Below, in pieces: positions 42,168 to 51,024 of a stretch of 64,000 bases of DNA; within the stretch, counting starts at the first letter, position 1, and the number at the start of each line of letters is the position of its first letter. The stretch is from assembly GCA_947502265.1 (NCBI GenBank), contig CANMZB010000007.1, forward strand, positions 1 to 64,000, read 5' to 3'. The position numbers and the translations under genes were made by a program. The DNA is from an uncultured Sulfitobacter sp. Lineage in GTDB: Bacteria; Pseudomonadota; Alphaproteobacteria; Rhodobacterales; Rhodobacteraceae. A model generated the notes under the pieces. That model did no database searches. It worked only from the letters and a program-made list of their open reading frames with translations, and was not told where the DNA came from.

Positions 42168-43492
42168 TGGATATCAACGCCCGCCCCAAGCGCCGCCTGC
42201 GCTGTGCCATCTACACCCGCAAGTCGAGCGAAGAAGGGCTCGACATGGAATTCAACAGCCTCGATGCCCAGCGGGAGGCCTGCGAAGCCTATATCGCCAG
42301 CCAGCGATCCGAGGGCTGGGTTGCGACCCGCGAACGCTACGACGATGGCGGTTTTTCCGGTGGCACCCTCGAACGTCCCGGTCTCAAGCTGCTTCTGGCC
42401 GACATCGACGACGGGTTGATCGACGTGGTCGTTGTCTACAAGATCGACCGCCTCAGCCGCTCGCTGATGGATTTCTCCAAGCTGGTCGAGATCTTCGACC
42501 GCAACGGCGTCACCTTCGTGTCGGTGACGCAGTCATTCAACACCACGACGTCCATGGGGCGGTTGACGCTGAACATCCTGCTCAGCTTCGCCCAGTTCGA
42601 GCGCGAAGTTATCGGCGAGCGGATCCGCGACAAGGTGGCGGCATCGCGCAAGCGCGGGATCTGGATGGGCGGCTATGTTCCGCTGGGTTATGATGTGCAG
42701 GATCGAAAACTGTTGGTGAACGACGCCGAGGCCGCATCGGTCCGCCGCATCTTCGAGCGGTTTGTCGAACTGGGATCCGCGACGGTTCTCGCACGCGAAC
42801 TCCGCCGCGACGGCTTCCGCAACAAGCAGGGTACGCTGATCGACAAGGGCTACCTCTATCGGCTCCTGAACAACCGTGTTTATCGTGGTGAAGCCGTCCA
42901 CAAGGGCAAGGCTTATCCCGGCGAGCACGACGCTATCATCGACAACGACCTCTGGGATCGGGCGCACGCCATCTTGCAGGAAAGCCCGCGCAAACGTGCA
43001 AATAACAGCCGGTCGCGGACCCCCGCCCTGCTGAAAGGGCTGATCTTCAGCGACACCGGCGCTGCCATGACGCCCACAAGCACCAAGAAGGGCGCGAAGC
43101 TTTACCGCTACTACGTATCGATGGACGTCATCCGGAACCGCGAGACCGGCGAAGAGACCGCCCCGATGCGGCTCGCGGCTGGAATGGTCGAGGACACTGT
43201 CGTGACAGAGGTCCGGCGCATTCTGCAGACGCCGGAGGTCGTGACGCAGGTGATCGCGGCCCTGAAGACGGAAAAGGGCGCGACTTCCGAGGCCGACGTC
43301 ATCGCAGCATTGCATGAATTCACCGCGCTCTGGGCGCAACTGTTCCCGACCGAGCAGGCACGGATCATCCAGCTTCTAATCCGTCGTGTCACCGTCACAG
43401 CCGACGGCTTGGAGCTGGACATCAGGCGCGAAGGGATCGCAGGCGTCATCCGCGAGATGGTCGCGCCGCGCAATCTGGAGACAGCCGAATGA
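42164..43492 (+). CDS. Large serine recombinase (prophage integrase)
   Basis: A 442-residue site-specific recombinase. The N-terminal resolvase domain shows AIYTRKSSEEGLDMEFNSL (catalytic Ser), YKIDRLSRSLMDF and the RLTLNILLSFAQFEREVIGERIRDK helix. A recombinase domain follows (VRRIFERFVELGSA...NNRVYRGE). The zinc-ribbon-like region lacks its usual cysteines (GLIFSDTGAAM), as in several relatives. It is the only integrase visible and should catalyse insertion and excision of this prophage. It overlaps both neighbours by four bases. Confidence 0.9.
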   Translation: MMDINARPKRRLRCAIYTRKSSEEGLDMEFNSLDAQREACEAYIASQRSEGWVATRERYDDGGFSGGTLERPGLKLLLADIDDGLIDVVVVYKIDRLSRSLMDFSKLVEIFDRNGVTFVSVTQSFNTTTSMGRLTLNILLSFAQFEREVIGERIRDKVAASRKRGIWMGGYVPLGYDVQDRKLLVNDAEAASVRRIFERFVELGSATVLARELRRDGFRNKQGTLIDKGYLYRLLNNRVYRGEAVHKGKAYPGEHDAIIDNDLWDRAHAILQESPRKRANNSRSRTPALLKGLIFSDTGAAMTPTSTKKGAKLYRYYVSMDVIRNRETGEETAPMRLAAGMVEDTVVTEVRRILQTPEVVTQVIAALKTEKGATSEADVIAALHEFTALWAQLFPTEQARIIQLLIRRVTVTADGLELDIRREGIAGVIREMVAPRNLETAE

Positions 43493-43872
43493 CCTATGCC
43501 GATGACACAATTCGCGTGCAGATACCATTGAAGGTCCGCAAGAAGAATGGTCGGCCTAAAATCATGCCGCCTGCCGATTATCTGCCGAGCGAGGACCAGA
43601 CGCAGGATCCGCATGTCCTCCGCGCCATTGGGCGGGCGTGGGGTTGGCGGCGGCGCATGGACACTGGCGAATTCAGCACGATCATGGAACTGGCCGAAGC
43701 CGTCGGTCTGGCCGAACGCCATGTCAGTCGCCAGTTGCGGCTGGCCTACCTCGCACCGGAGGTGCTCAAGCGGCTGACCTGCGGGCGTGAGCCGTTGGCG
43801 GTCAGCCTGTACGATCTGTGCTTTCTCGCCGGAGAGGCTTGGCCAGAGCAAGAACAGCGCGGGTTCAGTTAG
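43489..43872 (+). CDS. HTH protein of the recombinase operon (LacI/KorB-like)
   Basis: A 127-residue protein with an HTH in its C-terminal half (STIMELAEAVGLAERHVSRQLRLAYLAPEVLKRL resembles ParB/KorB or LacI-type helices). It begins in the recombinase stop (ATGA) and is the last gene of the prophage. Proteins of this type follow serine recombinases in many alphaproteobacterial elements; the role is unknown. Confidence 0.75.
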   Translation: MTYADDTIRVQIPLKVRKKNGRPKIMPPADYLPSEDQTQDPHVLRAIGRAWGWRRRMDTGEFSTIMELAEAVGLAERHVSRQLRLAYLAPEVLKRLTCGREPLAVSLYDLCFLAGEAWPEQEQRGFS

Positions 43873-43875
43873 ATT

Positions 43876-44712
43876 CTAATGAAAGCTCGCCTGAAAGGCC
43901 GTCGCGGTCAACGAGACATGGGCTCCTAGCGGCGGGCGCAACTCAAATGCTTTCGGCTCACGCGAGAAATTCCAGAGACGAAACAAGCACCATTCTGACC
44001 GGCGCTCTTCGGCGACCGCCAGTTCATTGCGGGAAATGTAAAAGGGCGTTCGTTCCCAGCCATTTGTCGTTTTCACCTCGATCAAACGCTCCTGTCCGTC
44101 CGGCGTGAAGCTGGCAATGTCGTACCCGGCGCCGTCACCATCCTCTTCGGAAATCCACCGCACTTTGCGCGCCAGATCATCTCGACCGGCTACTTTCAAA
44201 GCGGACCGTTCGTGTGCAACGACGCGCTCTTCTCCCGCACGTCCGAGGGCGCGGTTGCGTTCATCCCGACCCGCCACGTCGAACTTTTTAGCGACATGCA
44301 ACATCTGCTCCAGTTCCAGCGGCGGCGGCTGGTTCGACAGCGTCGGTGACGGTCCAATCCAGATCTGCGCAGCCTCGCGCAAACCATTTGCTGATCGCGA
44401 GCCCGGCATCCGCCCAAGCCAGGCCGGGTTCCATGCCAACCAGCGCGCCACAGCATCGACCAAGGTCATCTGGAAATTGAACGCTGGCTTGTAGCCGGGG
44501 ATCCAATCCTCGCCGAGCCCCTTCAATACCGCGCTGATATTCTGATGCTTGAACTCGATCGAGCCTTCTGTTCGGCGCCGCAAAAGGGGCATCAAACTGC
44601 GCCGATGCTGAGCCTTATTGTAGGGACGGCCCGCCATGTCCTCGGCCAGCATCGCGAAGTAATCCGCGACGATCAAGTCGTTTTCTGCATCTGTCCAAGG
44701 CCCGTTCGACAT
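43876..44712 (-). CDS. DUF3883 nuclease-like protein
   Basis: A 278-residue protein. The C-terminal third matches DUF3883: RWISEEDGDGAGYDIASF (Asp), then RLIEVKTTNGW (E-x-K) and PFYISRNELAVAEE, a PD-(D/E)XK-like active site. The N-terminal 190 residues contain a conserved helical domain often fused to it (NDLIVADYFAML, KGLGEDWIPGYKP). Such proteins are common in defence islands and next to restriction systems. It ends 3 bases from the prophage's last gene, convergently, and lies between the prophage and tRNA-Ser. Confidence 0.8.
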   Translation of the reverse strand: MSNGPWTDAENDLIVADYFAMLAEDMAGRPYNKAQHRRSLMPLLRRRTEGSIEFKHQNISAVLKGLGEDWIPGYKPAFNFQMTLVDAVARWLAWNPAWLGRMPGSRSANGLREAAQIWIGPSPTLSNQPPPLELEQMLHVAKKFDVAGRDERNRALGRAGEERVVAHERSALKVAGRDDLARKVRWISEEDGDGAGYDIASFTPDGQERLIEVKTTNGWERTPFYISRNELAVAEERRSEWCLFRLWNFSREPKAFELRPPLGAHVSLTATAFQASFH

Positions 44713-45062
44713 GTCGCCAGGCTATGAGCGGAAAGTCTGTTTGTCATCAACGACTTCTCGCGACCGTTCGCACCGTTTCGAAGAACCACGCCGCCTTCGA
44801 GTGTCTCCGTTTGTTTTGATAAGCGGTCGAACCGGCCTCAACTGCGGCGCAATCCATTTTCGGCAAGCATCTGAAAAGACAAACAGTTTTGAATGCGTCT
44901 CGATTTGGGTGAAGGGCGGGTGAAAGGAGACGCGGGGCGTTCGGAGACCAATTTCGGGCCAACGGCCAGTCTCCGAAAGTCGGATGGCCTCGTTAAACCC
45001 CTTTGAACCAAAAAGAAAAAAGGCCCGCAGTGGGGCCTCGTCTCGGGTTCGCGAATGGTTTG
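44713..45062. other. 350-base intergenic region at the island edge
   Basis: No credible gene. It contains the inverted repeat CGGAGAC (44943-44949) with GTCTCCG (44970-44976), inside which lies GGCCAACGGCC, and, next to tRNA-Ser, that gene's terminator. The short open frames here are translations of tRNA and terminator sequence. Confidence 0.6.
45009..45038 (-). terminator. Terminator of tRNA-Ser
   Basis: On the minus strand AGGCCC and GGGCCT pair across a 6-base loop and are followed by TTTTTCTTTTT, directly downstream of the tRNA 3' end. Confidence 0.85.
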
Positions 45063-45152
45063 TGGCGGACAGACAGGGATTCGAACCCTGGAGACGGTCT
45101 CCCGCCTACACACTTTCCAGGCGTGCGCCTTCGACCACTCGGCCACCTGTCC
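45063..45152 (-). tRNA. tRNA-Ser (anticodon GGA)
   Basis: The minus strand folds into a class II cloverleaf with a 7-base acceptor stem (GGACAGG with TCTGTCC, last pair G-T), anticodon loop CTGGAAA (GGA), a long variable arm and GTTCGAATC in the T arm. The 3' CCA is encoded, after discriminator G. Its 3' end faces the prophage-bearing island and remains intact. Confidence 0.96.
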
Positions 45153-45219
45153 GTGACGCGTCTTTAGCAAGGGAGCGCAGGCCTATGCAACCCCGAAATG
45201 TCGCTAGCGCGCTGCTATT

Positions 45220-45939
45220 TCAACTATCCAGGTGAATGTAAATCCGCCGGTTCATCCGGCCCTTCTTTTCGATCTTCCCGAGGCGCAGCAACCCGATCTC
45301 TCCGGTGCGCGCGACATGGGTGCCGCCGCAGGGTTGCAGATCAATCCAGTCGCTCTCTTCGCCGATACGCACCAGACGGATATCGCCCGCGCCGCGCGGT
45401 GGTTTGACTGCCATCGTCTTGATCAGTTGCGGTACCGCGTCGAGTTCGGCCTGCGAGATCCAGCCATCGCTGACCCGCGCGTCCATCTCAACATAGGCGT
45501 TGAGCGCATCCTCGATCTGGTCGCGGTCCTGTGGCGCGTCGGGCATGTCGAAATCAAGCCGTCCCTGCCCCGCTGTTATCGCACCTCCGTTAACGCCGAA
45601 CGGGACCACAACCGACAGAAGGTGCAACGCCGTGTGAACGCGCATGTGCCGGTGTCTGCGATCCCAATCGAGGTGTTGCATCACAACGGCCCCTACCGGC
45701 GGGAGCGGCACAGGTTCTGCGGGCACCAGAACGATGGCATTGCCTTCGCCCTTCACAGCCGTCGCAATGGAATGGCGTTGGCCCTGCCAGTCGAGCCGTC
45801 CGCTGTCTCCCGGCTGACCGCCGCCTTTCGGATAAAAAACCGTTGCCTCCAGAACAAGTCCGCCTTCGGCAGTATGGGCAATCACACGCGACTGCGCTTC
45901 GCGCAAATAAGGGTCAGTGAGAAAGAGCATCTTGGTCAC
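45220..45939 (-). CDS. Alanyl-tRNA editing protein AlaX
   Basis: Stand-alone deacylase that removes Ser or Gly wrongly attached to tRNA-Ala. Of 239 residues, the N-terminal part shows the AlaRS-like FYPKGGGQPGDSG, and the editing zinc site is visible as HTALH (near residue 100) and CGGTH (near 205). The GTG start overlaps the channel gene's stop; an ATG three codons later is possible. It is the last gene of the long stress operon. Confidence 0.88.
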   Translation of the reverse strand: MTKMLFLTDPYLREAQSRVIAHTAEGGLVLEATVFYPKGGGQPGDSGRLDWQGQRHSIATAVKGEGNAIVLVPAEPVPLPPVGAVVMQHLDWDRRHRHMRVHTALHLLSVVVPFGVNGGAITAGQGRLDFDMPDAPQDRDQIEDALNAYVEMDARVSDGWISQAELDAVPQLIKTMAVKPPRGAGDIRLVRIGEESDWIDLQPCGGTHVARTGEIGLLRLGKIEKKGRMNRRIYIHLDS

Positions 45940-48368
45940 GTCTCGCTGTCTCCTTTGGACAGGTCATTCTGCGCTGTCTGTTCTGCTGTGACGTCATGCC
46001 CGTCCTCCGGTTCCGTCTGTCGGGGGGCGGTAGACATGTTTTGCAGCGCGTCGGGATTGCGCAGCCATACGTTGCGTTGGGACATGGGAATTTCGATGCC
46101 TTCTTCGGCAAAGCGCGCCACGACAGCGTGGTTGACGTCACTTTTCACAGCAAGCATCCAATTCACATCGCGCAGGAATAGACGGATTTCAAACTCCAGC
46201 GAGTCAGTGCCAAAATTCATCAACAACACACTGGGGGCCGGATTGGTAAGCGCCAGCGGTTGATCCGTCGCAATTTCTTGCAGGATCGCCTCGACTTTGC
46301 GTGTGTCCGTACCGTAAGCCACGCGCACCGGCACAATCACACGTCCCACGGTATTGCCACGGGTATAGTTGGTGACGGTGCCGCTCACCAGATCGGAGTT
46401 CGGCACAATCACATCCGAGCGATCAAACGTCTCGATGCGCGTGGAGCGCACGGATATGCTACGCACATATCCCATATCTTCGCCAACCTCGATCCAGTCG
46501 CCTTCGGATATCGGCCGCTCGATCAGAAGAATAATGCCCGCAACAAAGTTTGAAACGATGTTTTGCAGACCAAAACCGATCCCCACCGAAAGCGCACCCG
46601 CCACAATCGCAAGCGAGCTAAGGTCAATCCCCGCGCCGGTGATGGCCGCGAGGGCGGCGAGAAAAATACCGACATAACCAAGCCCCGAGACGATGGCATT
46701 CTGTCCGCCTTTGTCGATCTTCGTTTTCGGCAGCACGTTGGTTTTTAGCGCACCCTGTGCCAGTCGCGTGAATAGATAGCCGCCAGTAAAGATGAGTGCG
46801 AAAGTGAGGAAATCCGTGGGCGAAATGCGCGAACTTCCGATGGTGAACCCGCGCCGGAATGCCGCCCAGATCTCTGTCAGGTCAGCGACCCGCGCGCCCC
46901 AGACAAGCGCCAGCAGCGGCAAAAGCAGCGCGATCAGAACCAGCCCTAAGAAAATCGGCATTAGTGTTTCGCGCGCGGTGGTTCCCTGTCCGGTGATCGC
47001 CCCGTAAACATCCGCCGCAAACCGTTGCAGCGCCAACACCAGCCCCAACAGCACAAGCGTGAGAACATAAGGATGCAACAGGGCTTCAGACGCGTTGTAA
47101 TAGCCGACAGCCTGCAACAGCGGCGACACAACCGCCACAACAACAGCACCCGTTCCGAGACTGCGCACCATCCGGCCAAGCGTGCTGGCGCGCGTCAGCT
47201 CGGCGTCCTCCCCTTCGATCGTTTCCTTGCCGCAGGATCGCAAAAGACGTCCCATCCGAAAGACCAGATAACTGATCAATACGGTGAACGGAAAGCTGAC
47301 CACAGTCACCGCGGCGGTGCCGGCATCGTCAAGCTCCAGCAGCAGGATCAAAAGCCGCTCGGCGACAAGAAAGAGCGTGATACTCCCCACAACAAACCGT
47401 GCTTCGGCGCGTTCTTTTGGATAAAGCTCCAACAGCGCGCTATCCTCTTCGCGTGCAAAAACCTGTTCGGCCACCCAACGAAAGCCCAGCATAATTCCGC
47501 CAAGCACGGGGATCAACAGGATCAGCTCATCGCCACGCTCCCCGAGAAAGCCCGTGGTCAGCCCGGCAAAGGACAAGAGCGCAAGCCCCGAAAGGGGCAA
47601 GGCGATGCGCAACATCGACACCACAAATTGCCATATCCCCAATCCGCGCGCCTCTGCACGGCGCAGTCTGTTTACGATCCGCGCAGACCAGCGCCGCCCG
47701 CGCAAAAGCAGCACCAGCCCGCCAAGCGTGGCCAGAAAGATGACCGGCAGTTTCTTGTGCAATTCGGACGAACGCTGTGTGGCCTGTTCGGGTGTGGCCG
47801 AATTGAATAATTTCAGAAATGCCGTTTCAAGCGCCTTGAGCGTTGGCTGCCAGTGTCCGGGATTGAGCGGGCTTTCGACCACCATCAATAGTTTTTCGGT
47901 TTGGCGTCCCCGCAAGACCCTGTCTATTTCGCTCACCAACCCGTCAGCGCGCGTATAGGCGGCGTCTGCGACCTGAACCGGCGCAAGCAGCGTCGCAAGT
48001 TGCTCTTCCAACTCGGTACGCTGGGCCGCAAGCTCGGCGGCTTCGGGGGCTGCATCCGCCTGTTCGGCGGGCGCCTCTCCCAACAGCGCAAGCTGATCGC
48101 GCAGGCTGGCGATGCGGGTGGCGTTGACAGTGCGGGCGCGGTTGAATTCCTCGCGATAGGCAACAAGCTCGCTGCGCAACGCCTCCAACTCCGCGTTAGG
48201 CGCGTCTTTTGCATCATCGACTGTCGCCTCGGCCTCTGTGGCAATAGATTGCCACGCACCAAGATCCAACTCAGGCAACTCCTGAGCTACGGCCGCAGAC
48301 AGGCAAACCAGCCAGATGCCGGTCAGCGCGGCGAAAAAGTGCCGCGTAAACGCCGCAAGAGGCGTCAT
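45936..48368 (-). CDS. MscS/MscK-type mechanosensitive channel with DUF3772
   Basis: An 810-residue inner-membrane channel. A signal peptide (residues 1-28, ending near AVAQE) precedes a periplasmic coiled-coil (LEALRSELVAYREEFNRARTV) and DUF3772-like region (GHWQPTLKALETAFLKLF). About eleven hydrophobic segments lead to the MscS pore helix (ALSVGIGFGLQNIVSNFVAGI) and the cytoplasmic beta domain (GDWIEVGEDMGYV). The ATG at 48368 overlaps the cysteine synthase stop. It would release osmolytes on hypo-osmotic shock. Confidence 0.88.
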   Translation of the reverse strand: MTPLAAFTRHFFAALTGIWLVCLSAAVAQELPELDLGAWQSIATEAEATVDDAKDAPNAELEALRSELVAYREEFNRARTVNATRIASLRDQLALLGEAPAEQADAAPEAAELAAQRTELEEQLATLLAPVQVADAAYTRADGLVSEIDRVLRGRQTEKLLMVVESPLNPGHWQPTLKALETAFLKLFNSATPEQATQRSSELHKKLPVIFLATLGGLVLLLRGRRWSARIVNRLRRAEARGLGIWQFVVSMLRIALPLSGLALLSFAGLTTGFLGERGDELILLIPVLGGIMLGFRWVAEQVFAREEDSALLELYPKERAEARFVVGSITLFLVAERLLILLLELDDAGTAAVTVVSFPFTVLISYLVFRMGRLLRSCGKETIEGEDAELTRASTLGRMVRSLGTGAVVVAVVSPLLQAVGYYNASEALLHPYVLTLVLLGLVLALQRFAADVYGAITGQGTTARETLMPIFLGLVLIALLLPLLALVWGARVADLTEIWAAFRRGFTIGSSRISPTDFLTFALIFTGGYLFTRLAQGALKTNVLPKTKIDKGGQNAIVSGLGYVGIFLAALAAITGAGIDLSSLAIVAGALSVGIGFGLQNIVSNFVAGIILLIERPISEGDWIEVGEDMGYVRSISVRSTRIETFDRSDVIVPNSDLVSGTVTNYTRGNTVGRVIVPVRVAYGTDTRKVEAILQEIATDQPLALTNPAPSVLLMNFGTDSLEFEIRLFLRDVNWMLAVKSDVNHAVVARFAEEGIEIPMSQRNVWLRNPDALQNMSTAPRQTEPEDGHDVTAEQTAQNDLSKGDSET

Positions 48369-49399
48369 ACGTCCTCGAACACCGATGGTAGATCCGCCGC
48401 CGCGCGCTCCAGCCAACCCGGTGTGGGCAGCCCTTTTTCACGCAGGAAATTCGGATTGAACAGCTTGGACTGGTAGCGCGTGCCGTAGTCGCACAAGATC
48501 GTTACGATGGTATGACCCGGCCCCATCTCGCGCGCCATGCGTACAGCCCCCGCCACATTCACGCCGGAAGACGCCCCAAGGCACAGCCCCTCATGCTCAA
48601 GCATATCGAACACAAACGGAAGCGCCTCGGCGTCGGAAATGTTGTAGGCAAAATCAGGCGTAAACCCTTCGAGGTTTTTGGTAATGCGCACCTGTCCGAT
48701 ACCCTCGGCGATGGAGGACCCCTCCATCGCAAGTTCGCCTTTGGTGTAATAGTTGTAAAGCGCGGCACCGTCTGGATCGGCAATGCCGATTTTCACGCCC
48801 TTTGGTTGCAGCGCCATCGCCGTACCCGCCAGCGTCCCGCCCGACCCGACCGAACAGATAAAGCCATCGACCTTGCCGCCTGTCTGGCTCCAGATTTCGG
48901 GGCCTGTCGTCTCGATGTGGGCCTGACGGTTGGCGATATTGTCGAACTGGTTGGCCCAGATCACGCCATGTTCGCTGGTTTTTGCCAGTTCCGCGGCCAA
49001 CCGCCCCGAATAACGAACGAAATTGTTGGGATTGCGATAAGGCGCTGCGGGCACCTGAACCAATTCGGCCCCCGCAAGGCGCAACATGTCTTTTTTCTCT
49101 TCCGACTGCGTCTCCGGGATCACGATCACGGTTTTAAATCCCATCGACGCGCCCACCAGCGCAAGCCCGATACCGGTATTGCCTGCGGTGCCTTCGACGA
49201 TGGTGCCACCCGGCTTAAGATCACCGCGCGCGATGGCGTCACGGATGATGAAAAGCGCCGGACGGTCCTTGACCGACTGGCCCGGATTGGTGAACTCGGC
49301 CTTGCCGTAAATCTCGCAACCGGTCTCTTCACTGGCTTTGCGCAGTTTGATGAGAGCCGTCTTGCCCACCGCTTGTTCCAGATCACGCGCTACATGCAT
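48365..49399 (-). CDS. cysK: Cysteine synthase A
   Basis: PLP enzyme making cysteine from O-acetylserine and sulfide, 344 residues. The PLP lysine is in NPGQSVKDRPAL (near 42), the phosphate-binding loop is GTAGNTGIGL (near 75-84), and a Ser/Gly loop GSGGTLAG follows (near 175-185). The C-terminal YGTRYQSKLFNP differs from enteric CysK but is seen in alphaproteobacteria. In Rhodobacter sphaeroides cysK adjoins trgAB and supports tellurite resistance, the same grouping as here. Confidence 0.9.
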   Translation of the reverse strand: MHVARDLEQAVGKTALIKLRKASEETGCEIYGKAEFTNPGQSVKDRPALFIIRDAIARGDLKPGGTIVEGTAGNTGIGLALVGASMGFKTVIVIPETQSEEKKDMLRLAGAELVQVPAAPYRNPNNFVRYSGRLAAELAKTSEHGVIWANQFDNIANRQAHIETTGPEIWSQTGGKVDGFICSVGSGGTLAGTAMALQPKGVKIGIADPDGAALYNYYTKGELAMEGSSIAEGIGQVRITKNLEGFTPDFAYNISDAEALPFVFDMLEHEGLCLGASSGVNVAGAVRMAREMGPGHTIVTILCDYGTRYQSKLFNPNFLREKGLPTPGWLERAAADLPSVFEDV

Positions 49400-49441
49400 A
49401 ACAGCCCCCAATGTTGATAGATCACATCTAGCGAAGCGGCG

Positions 49442-50548
49442 CTAAGACCTCAACCGCTTCCGATGGAAGGCCAGCCAATAGGCAAGCAGGACCACAGGCG
49501 CGTTGGAGAGCCTCTGCGCATCAGCCATTTCCATGAATCGGTCAAAGGAAACAAGGTGCGAGCGGATGTCTTCGGATTCGTGCTCCAGACCGCCAATGCC
49601 GGTGATGTCATCGGGCAGATCGGCAAGCCCCACGAACATGTGATAGAATTCCGTACTGCTGCCGGGGCTGGCATAGGTGCGCGCCACAGGTTCCAGCGCG
49701 GTGAGGGTAAGGTTGGCTTCCTCCTGCGCTTCGCGCCGCGCCGCGTCTTCGGGTGTCTCGCCCGCGTCCACGGCTCCGGCAATCGGTTCCAGCAGCCAGA
49801 GATTGGGATCGCGCCGCCCCAAGGGACCAACGCGGATCTGTTCGATCAAAAGAACCCGGTCACGTACCGGATCATAGGGCAAAACTAACGCCGCATCGGC
49901 GGCGACAAGGTAAGAGCGCTCAAGCGCGGGCGACATCGTGCCGTCAAACCGTTGATGGCGCAGCGTCACCTCGTCAACCGCAAGATATCCGGCATAGACC
50001 CGCGCCTCGCGCTCAAGCGTGACAGTGGCCTTGCGCGCACCCTGCCCCGCCGGTTGCCGCTCACCCAACGTGCGCGACCACGCCCGCGCACGAATTTGCG
50101 GAAACATAGCAGCCACCTGTGCGCTGTCGCGCGCGCCGAAATATCCCATCACCTCGCGCGCGGCGTGGCACGACATATCCCCCCACTGCGCCGTCCAAAC
50201 CTCAAGATCCCAAAGCGCAGCGGGCGTGCAAACCCCTTCGGCTGCCATATAGACCTGCGCCTCGCTGCCATCGCCAAGGCGCAAAACCCTCAGATCATAG
50301 GCAAAGCCACCTTCATAGAAATTGAGCCGCTCCACATCGCTGTCCGACAATCCATCGACCGCAAGCCCCTGCGCCTGCTGCCCTTCAACGGCTACGAGCG
50401 CGGGAAATGGTCCTTCGGTGACTGCGCGCACCTCATATCCGGGCAAGGTAGCCTGTCTGATCTGGTCCGTCCCGACCACCCTGCCCAGCACGATTTCCAA
50501 AAGCGGCATGTGCCGCAACGTACCAAAGAAAAACAGCCTGTGTTTCAT
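49442..50548 (-). CDS. trgB: NUDIX hydrolase with gamma-glutamylcyclotransferase-like N terminus (TrgB)
   Basis: A 368-residue two-domain protein. Residues 1-130 resemble the GGCT/AIG2 fold (FFFGTLRHMPLLEIVLG, NFYEGG). The rest is an ADP-ribose pyrophosphatase: GAVDAGETPEDAARREAQEEANL is the NUDIX box (G-x5-E-x7-RE-x2-EE, split over about residues 255-277). TrgB is part of the tellurite resistance locus of Rhodobacter sphaeroides, together with the TrgA protein encoded 3 bases upstream. The biochemical link to tellurite is not established. Confidence 0.88.
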   Translation of the reverse strand: MKHRLFFFGTLRHMPLLEIVLGRVVGTDQIRQATLPGYEVRAVTEGPFPALVAVEGQQAQGLAVDGLSDSDVERLNFYEGGFAYDLRVLRLGDGSEAQVYMAAEGVCTPAALWDLEVWTAQWGDMSCHAAREVMGYFGARDSAQVAAMFPQIRARAWSRTLGERQPAGQGARKATVTLEREARVYAGYLAVDEVTLRHQRFDGTMSPALERSYLVAADAALVLPYDPVRDRVLLIEQIRVGPLGRRDPNLWLLEPIAGAVDAGETPEDAARREAQEEANLTLTALEPVARTYASPGSSTEFYHMFVGLADLPDDITGIGGLEHESEDIRSHLVSFDRFMEMADAQRLSNAPVVLLAYWLAFHRKRLRS

Positions 50549-50551
50549 AGG

Positions 50552-50992
50552 TTAACGCCACCTTCGGGCAGCACCGTCCGTGAGAAGCCCCACAATGACA
50601 GCCCCGACAATCGCCGTGCCCATCACGGGCAGCGTCGCAATCATCAGGCCGAACTCCGAGCCGATGAGGAAAATCGCCGTCAGCGCCTCCAACGGGCCAT
50701 CATAACGATTGCGCATCGCAAGGCGGAACATCTCGTAAGAAGAGTGCACCGCCAGCCCCCAAAGGATCAAAACCACCGTGCCGGTGACGCCGTTATTGAT
50801 TGCAGGAACAAACCCGCGCCCCGCCCGTGGCCCCATAACCATCCAACCGACAATCAGCCCGATAACCCCGTTGACGTAGTTGAAAACACCAAAACCCGTG
50901 CCTTCCGGCATCAGCGGGCGGATCAATTCGGACAATATCCACGCCAGCACGCCAAGACAAATGGCTCCGACAAGTCTCGCGGCGGTGGGCAT
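50552..50992 (-). CDS. trgA: TrgA family membrane protein
   Basis: A 146-residue membrane protein with four hydrophobic segments (LVGAICLGVLAWIL; VNGVIGLIVGWMVMG; NNGVTGTVVLILWGLAV; ATLPVMGTAIVGAVIVGLL). This and its position immediately before the NUDIX gene identify it as TrgA, required with TrgB for tellurite resistance in Rhodobacter sphaeroides. Molecular function unknown. Confidence 0.88.
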   Translation of the reverse strand: MPTAARLVGAICLGVLAWILSELIRPLMPEGTGFGVFNYVNGVIGLIVGWMVMGPRAGRGFVPAINNGVTGTVVLILWGLAVHSSYEMFRLAMRNRYDGPLEALTAIFLIGSEFGLMIATLPVMGTAIVGAVIVGLLTDGAARRWR

Positions 50993-51024
50993 GCAGAGAT
51001 CCTTCCTGTGGGCGCTGGCCGTCG

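Larger units (their letters stand above)
3133..43872. mobile_element. Prophage, siphovirus-like with GTA-type tail (approximate limits)
   Basis: A continuous set of phage modules: lysis, baseplate, tail, head, packaging, methylation, replication/recombination, lysogeny control and a serine recombinase. Nearly all lytic genes run on the minus strand with start/stop overlaps; the repressor-like and recombinase genes at the right end run on the plus strand. Limits are set by the first and last recognisable phage genes. No convincing long direct repeat was found between the flanks, as expected for serine recombinases, whose att cores are only a few bases. All modules look intact, so the element may be functional. 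Confidence 0.85.

Noticed and set aside
3000-45062. Long direct repeats as prophage attachment sites
   Set aside because: Comparing the left flank (3000-3132) with the right flank (43873-45062) by eye gave no shared run long enough to be convincing; serine recombinase cores are too short to find this way.
44838-45170. Minus-strand 110-residue open frame covering tRNA-Ser ([12 protein letters not shown])
   Set aside because: This is the familiar translation of a tRNA-Ser gene and its terminator, not a protein gene.
45846-45862. CRISPR arrays or other regularly spaced repeats anywhere in the window
   Set aside because: No run of identical repeats with regular spacers was seen; the only repeats are the short ones listed above.
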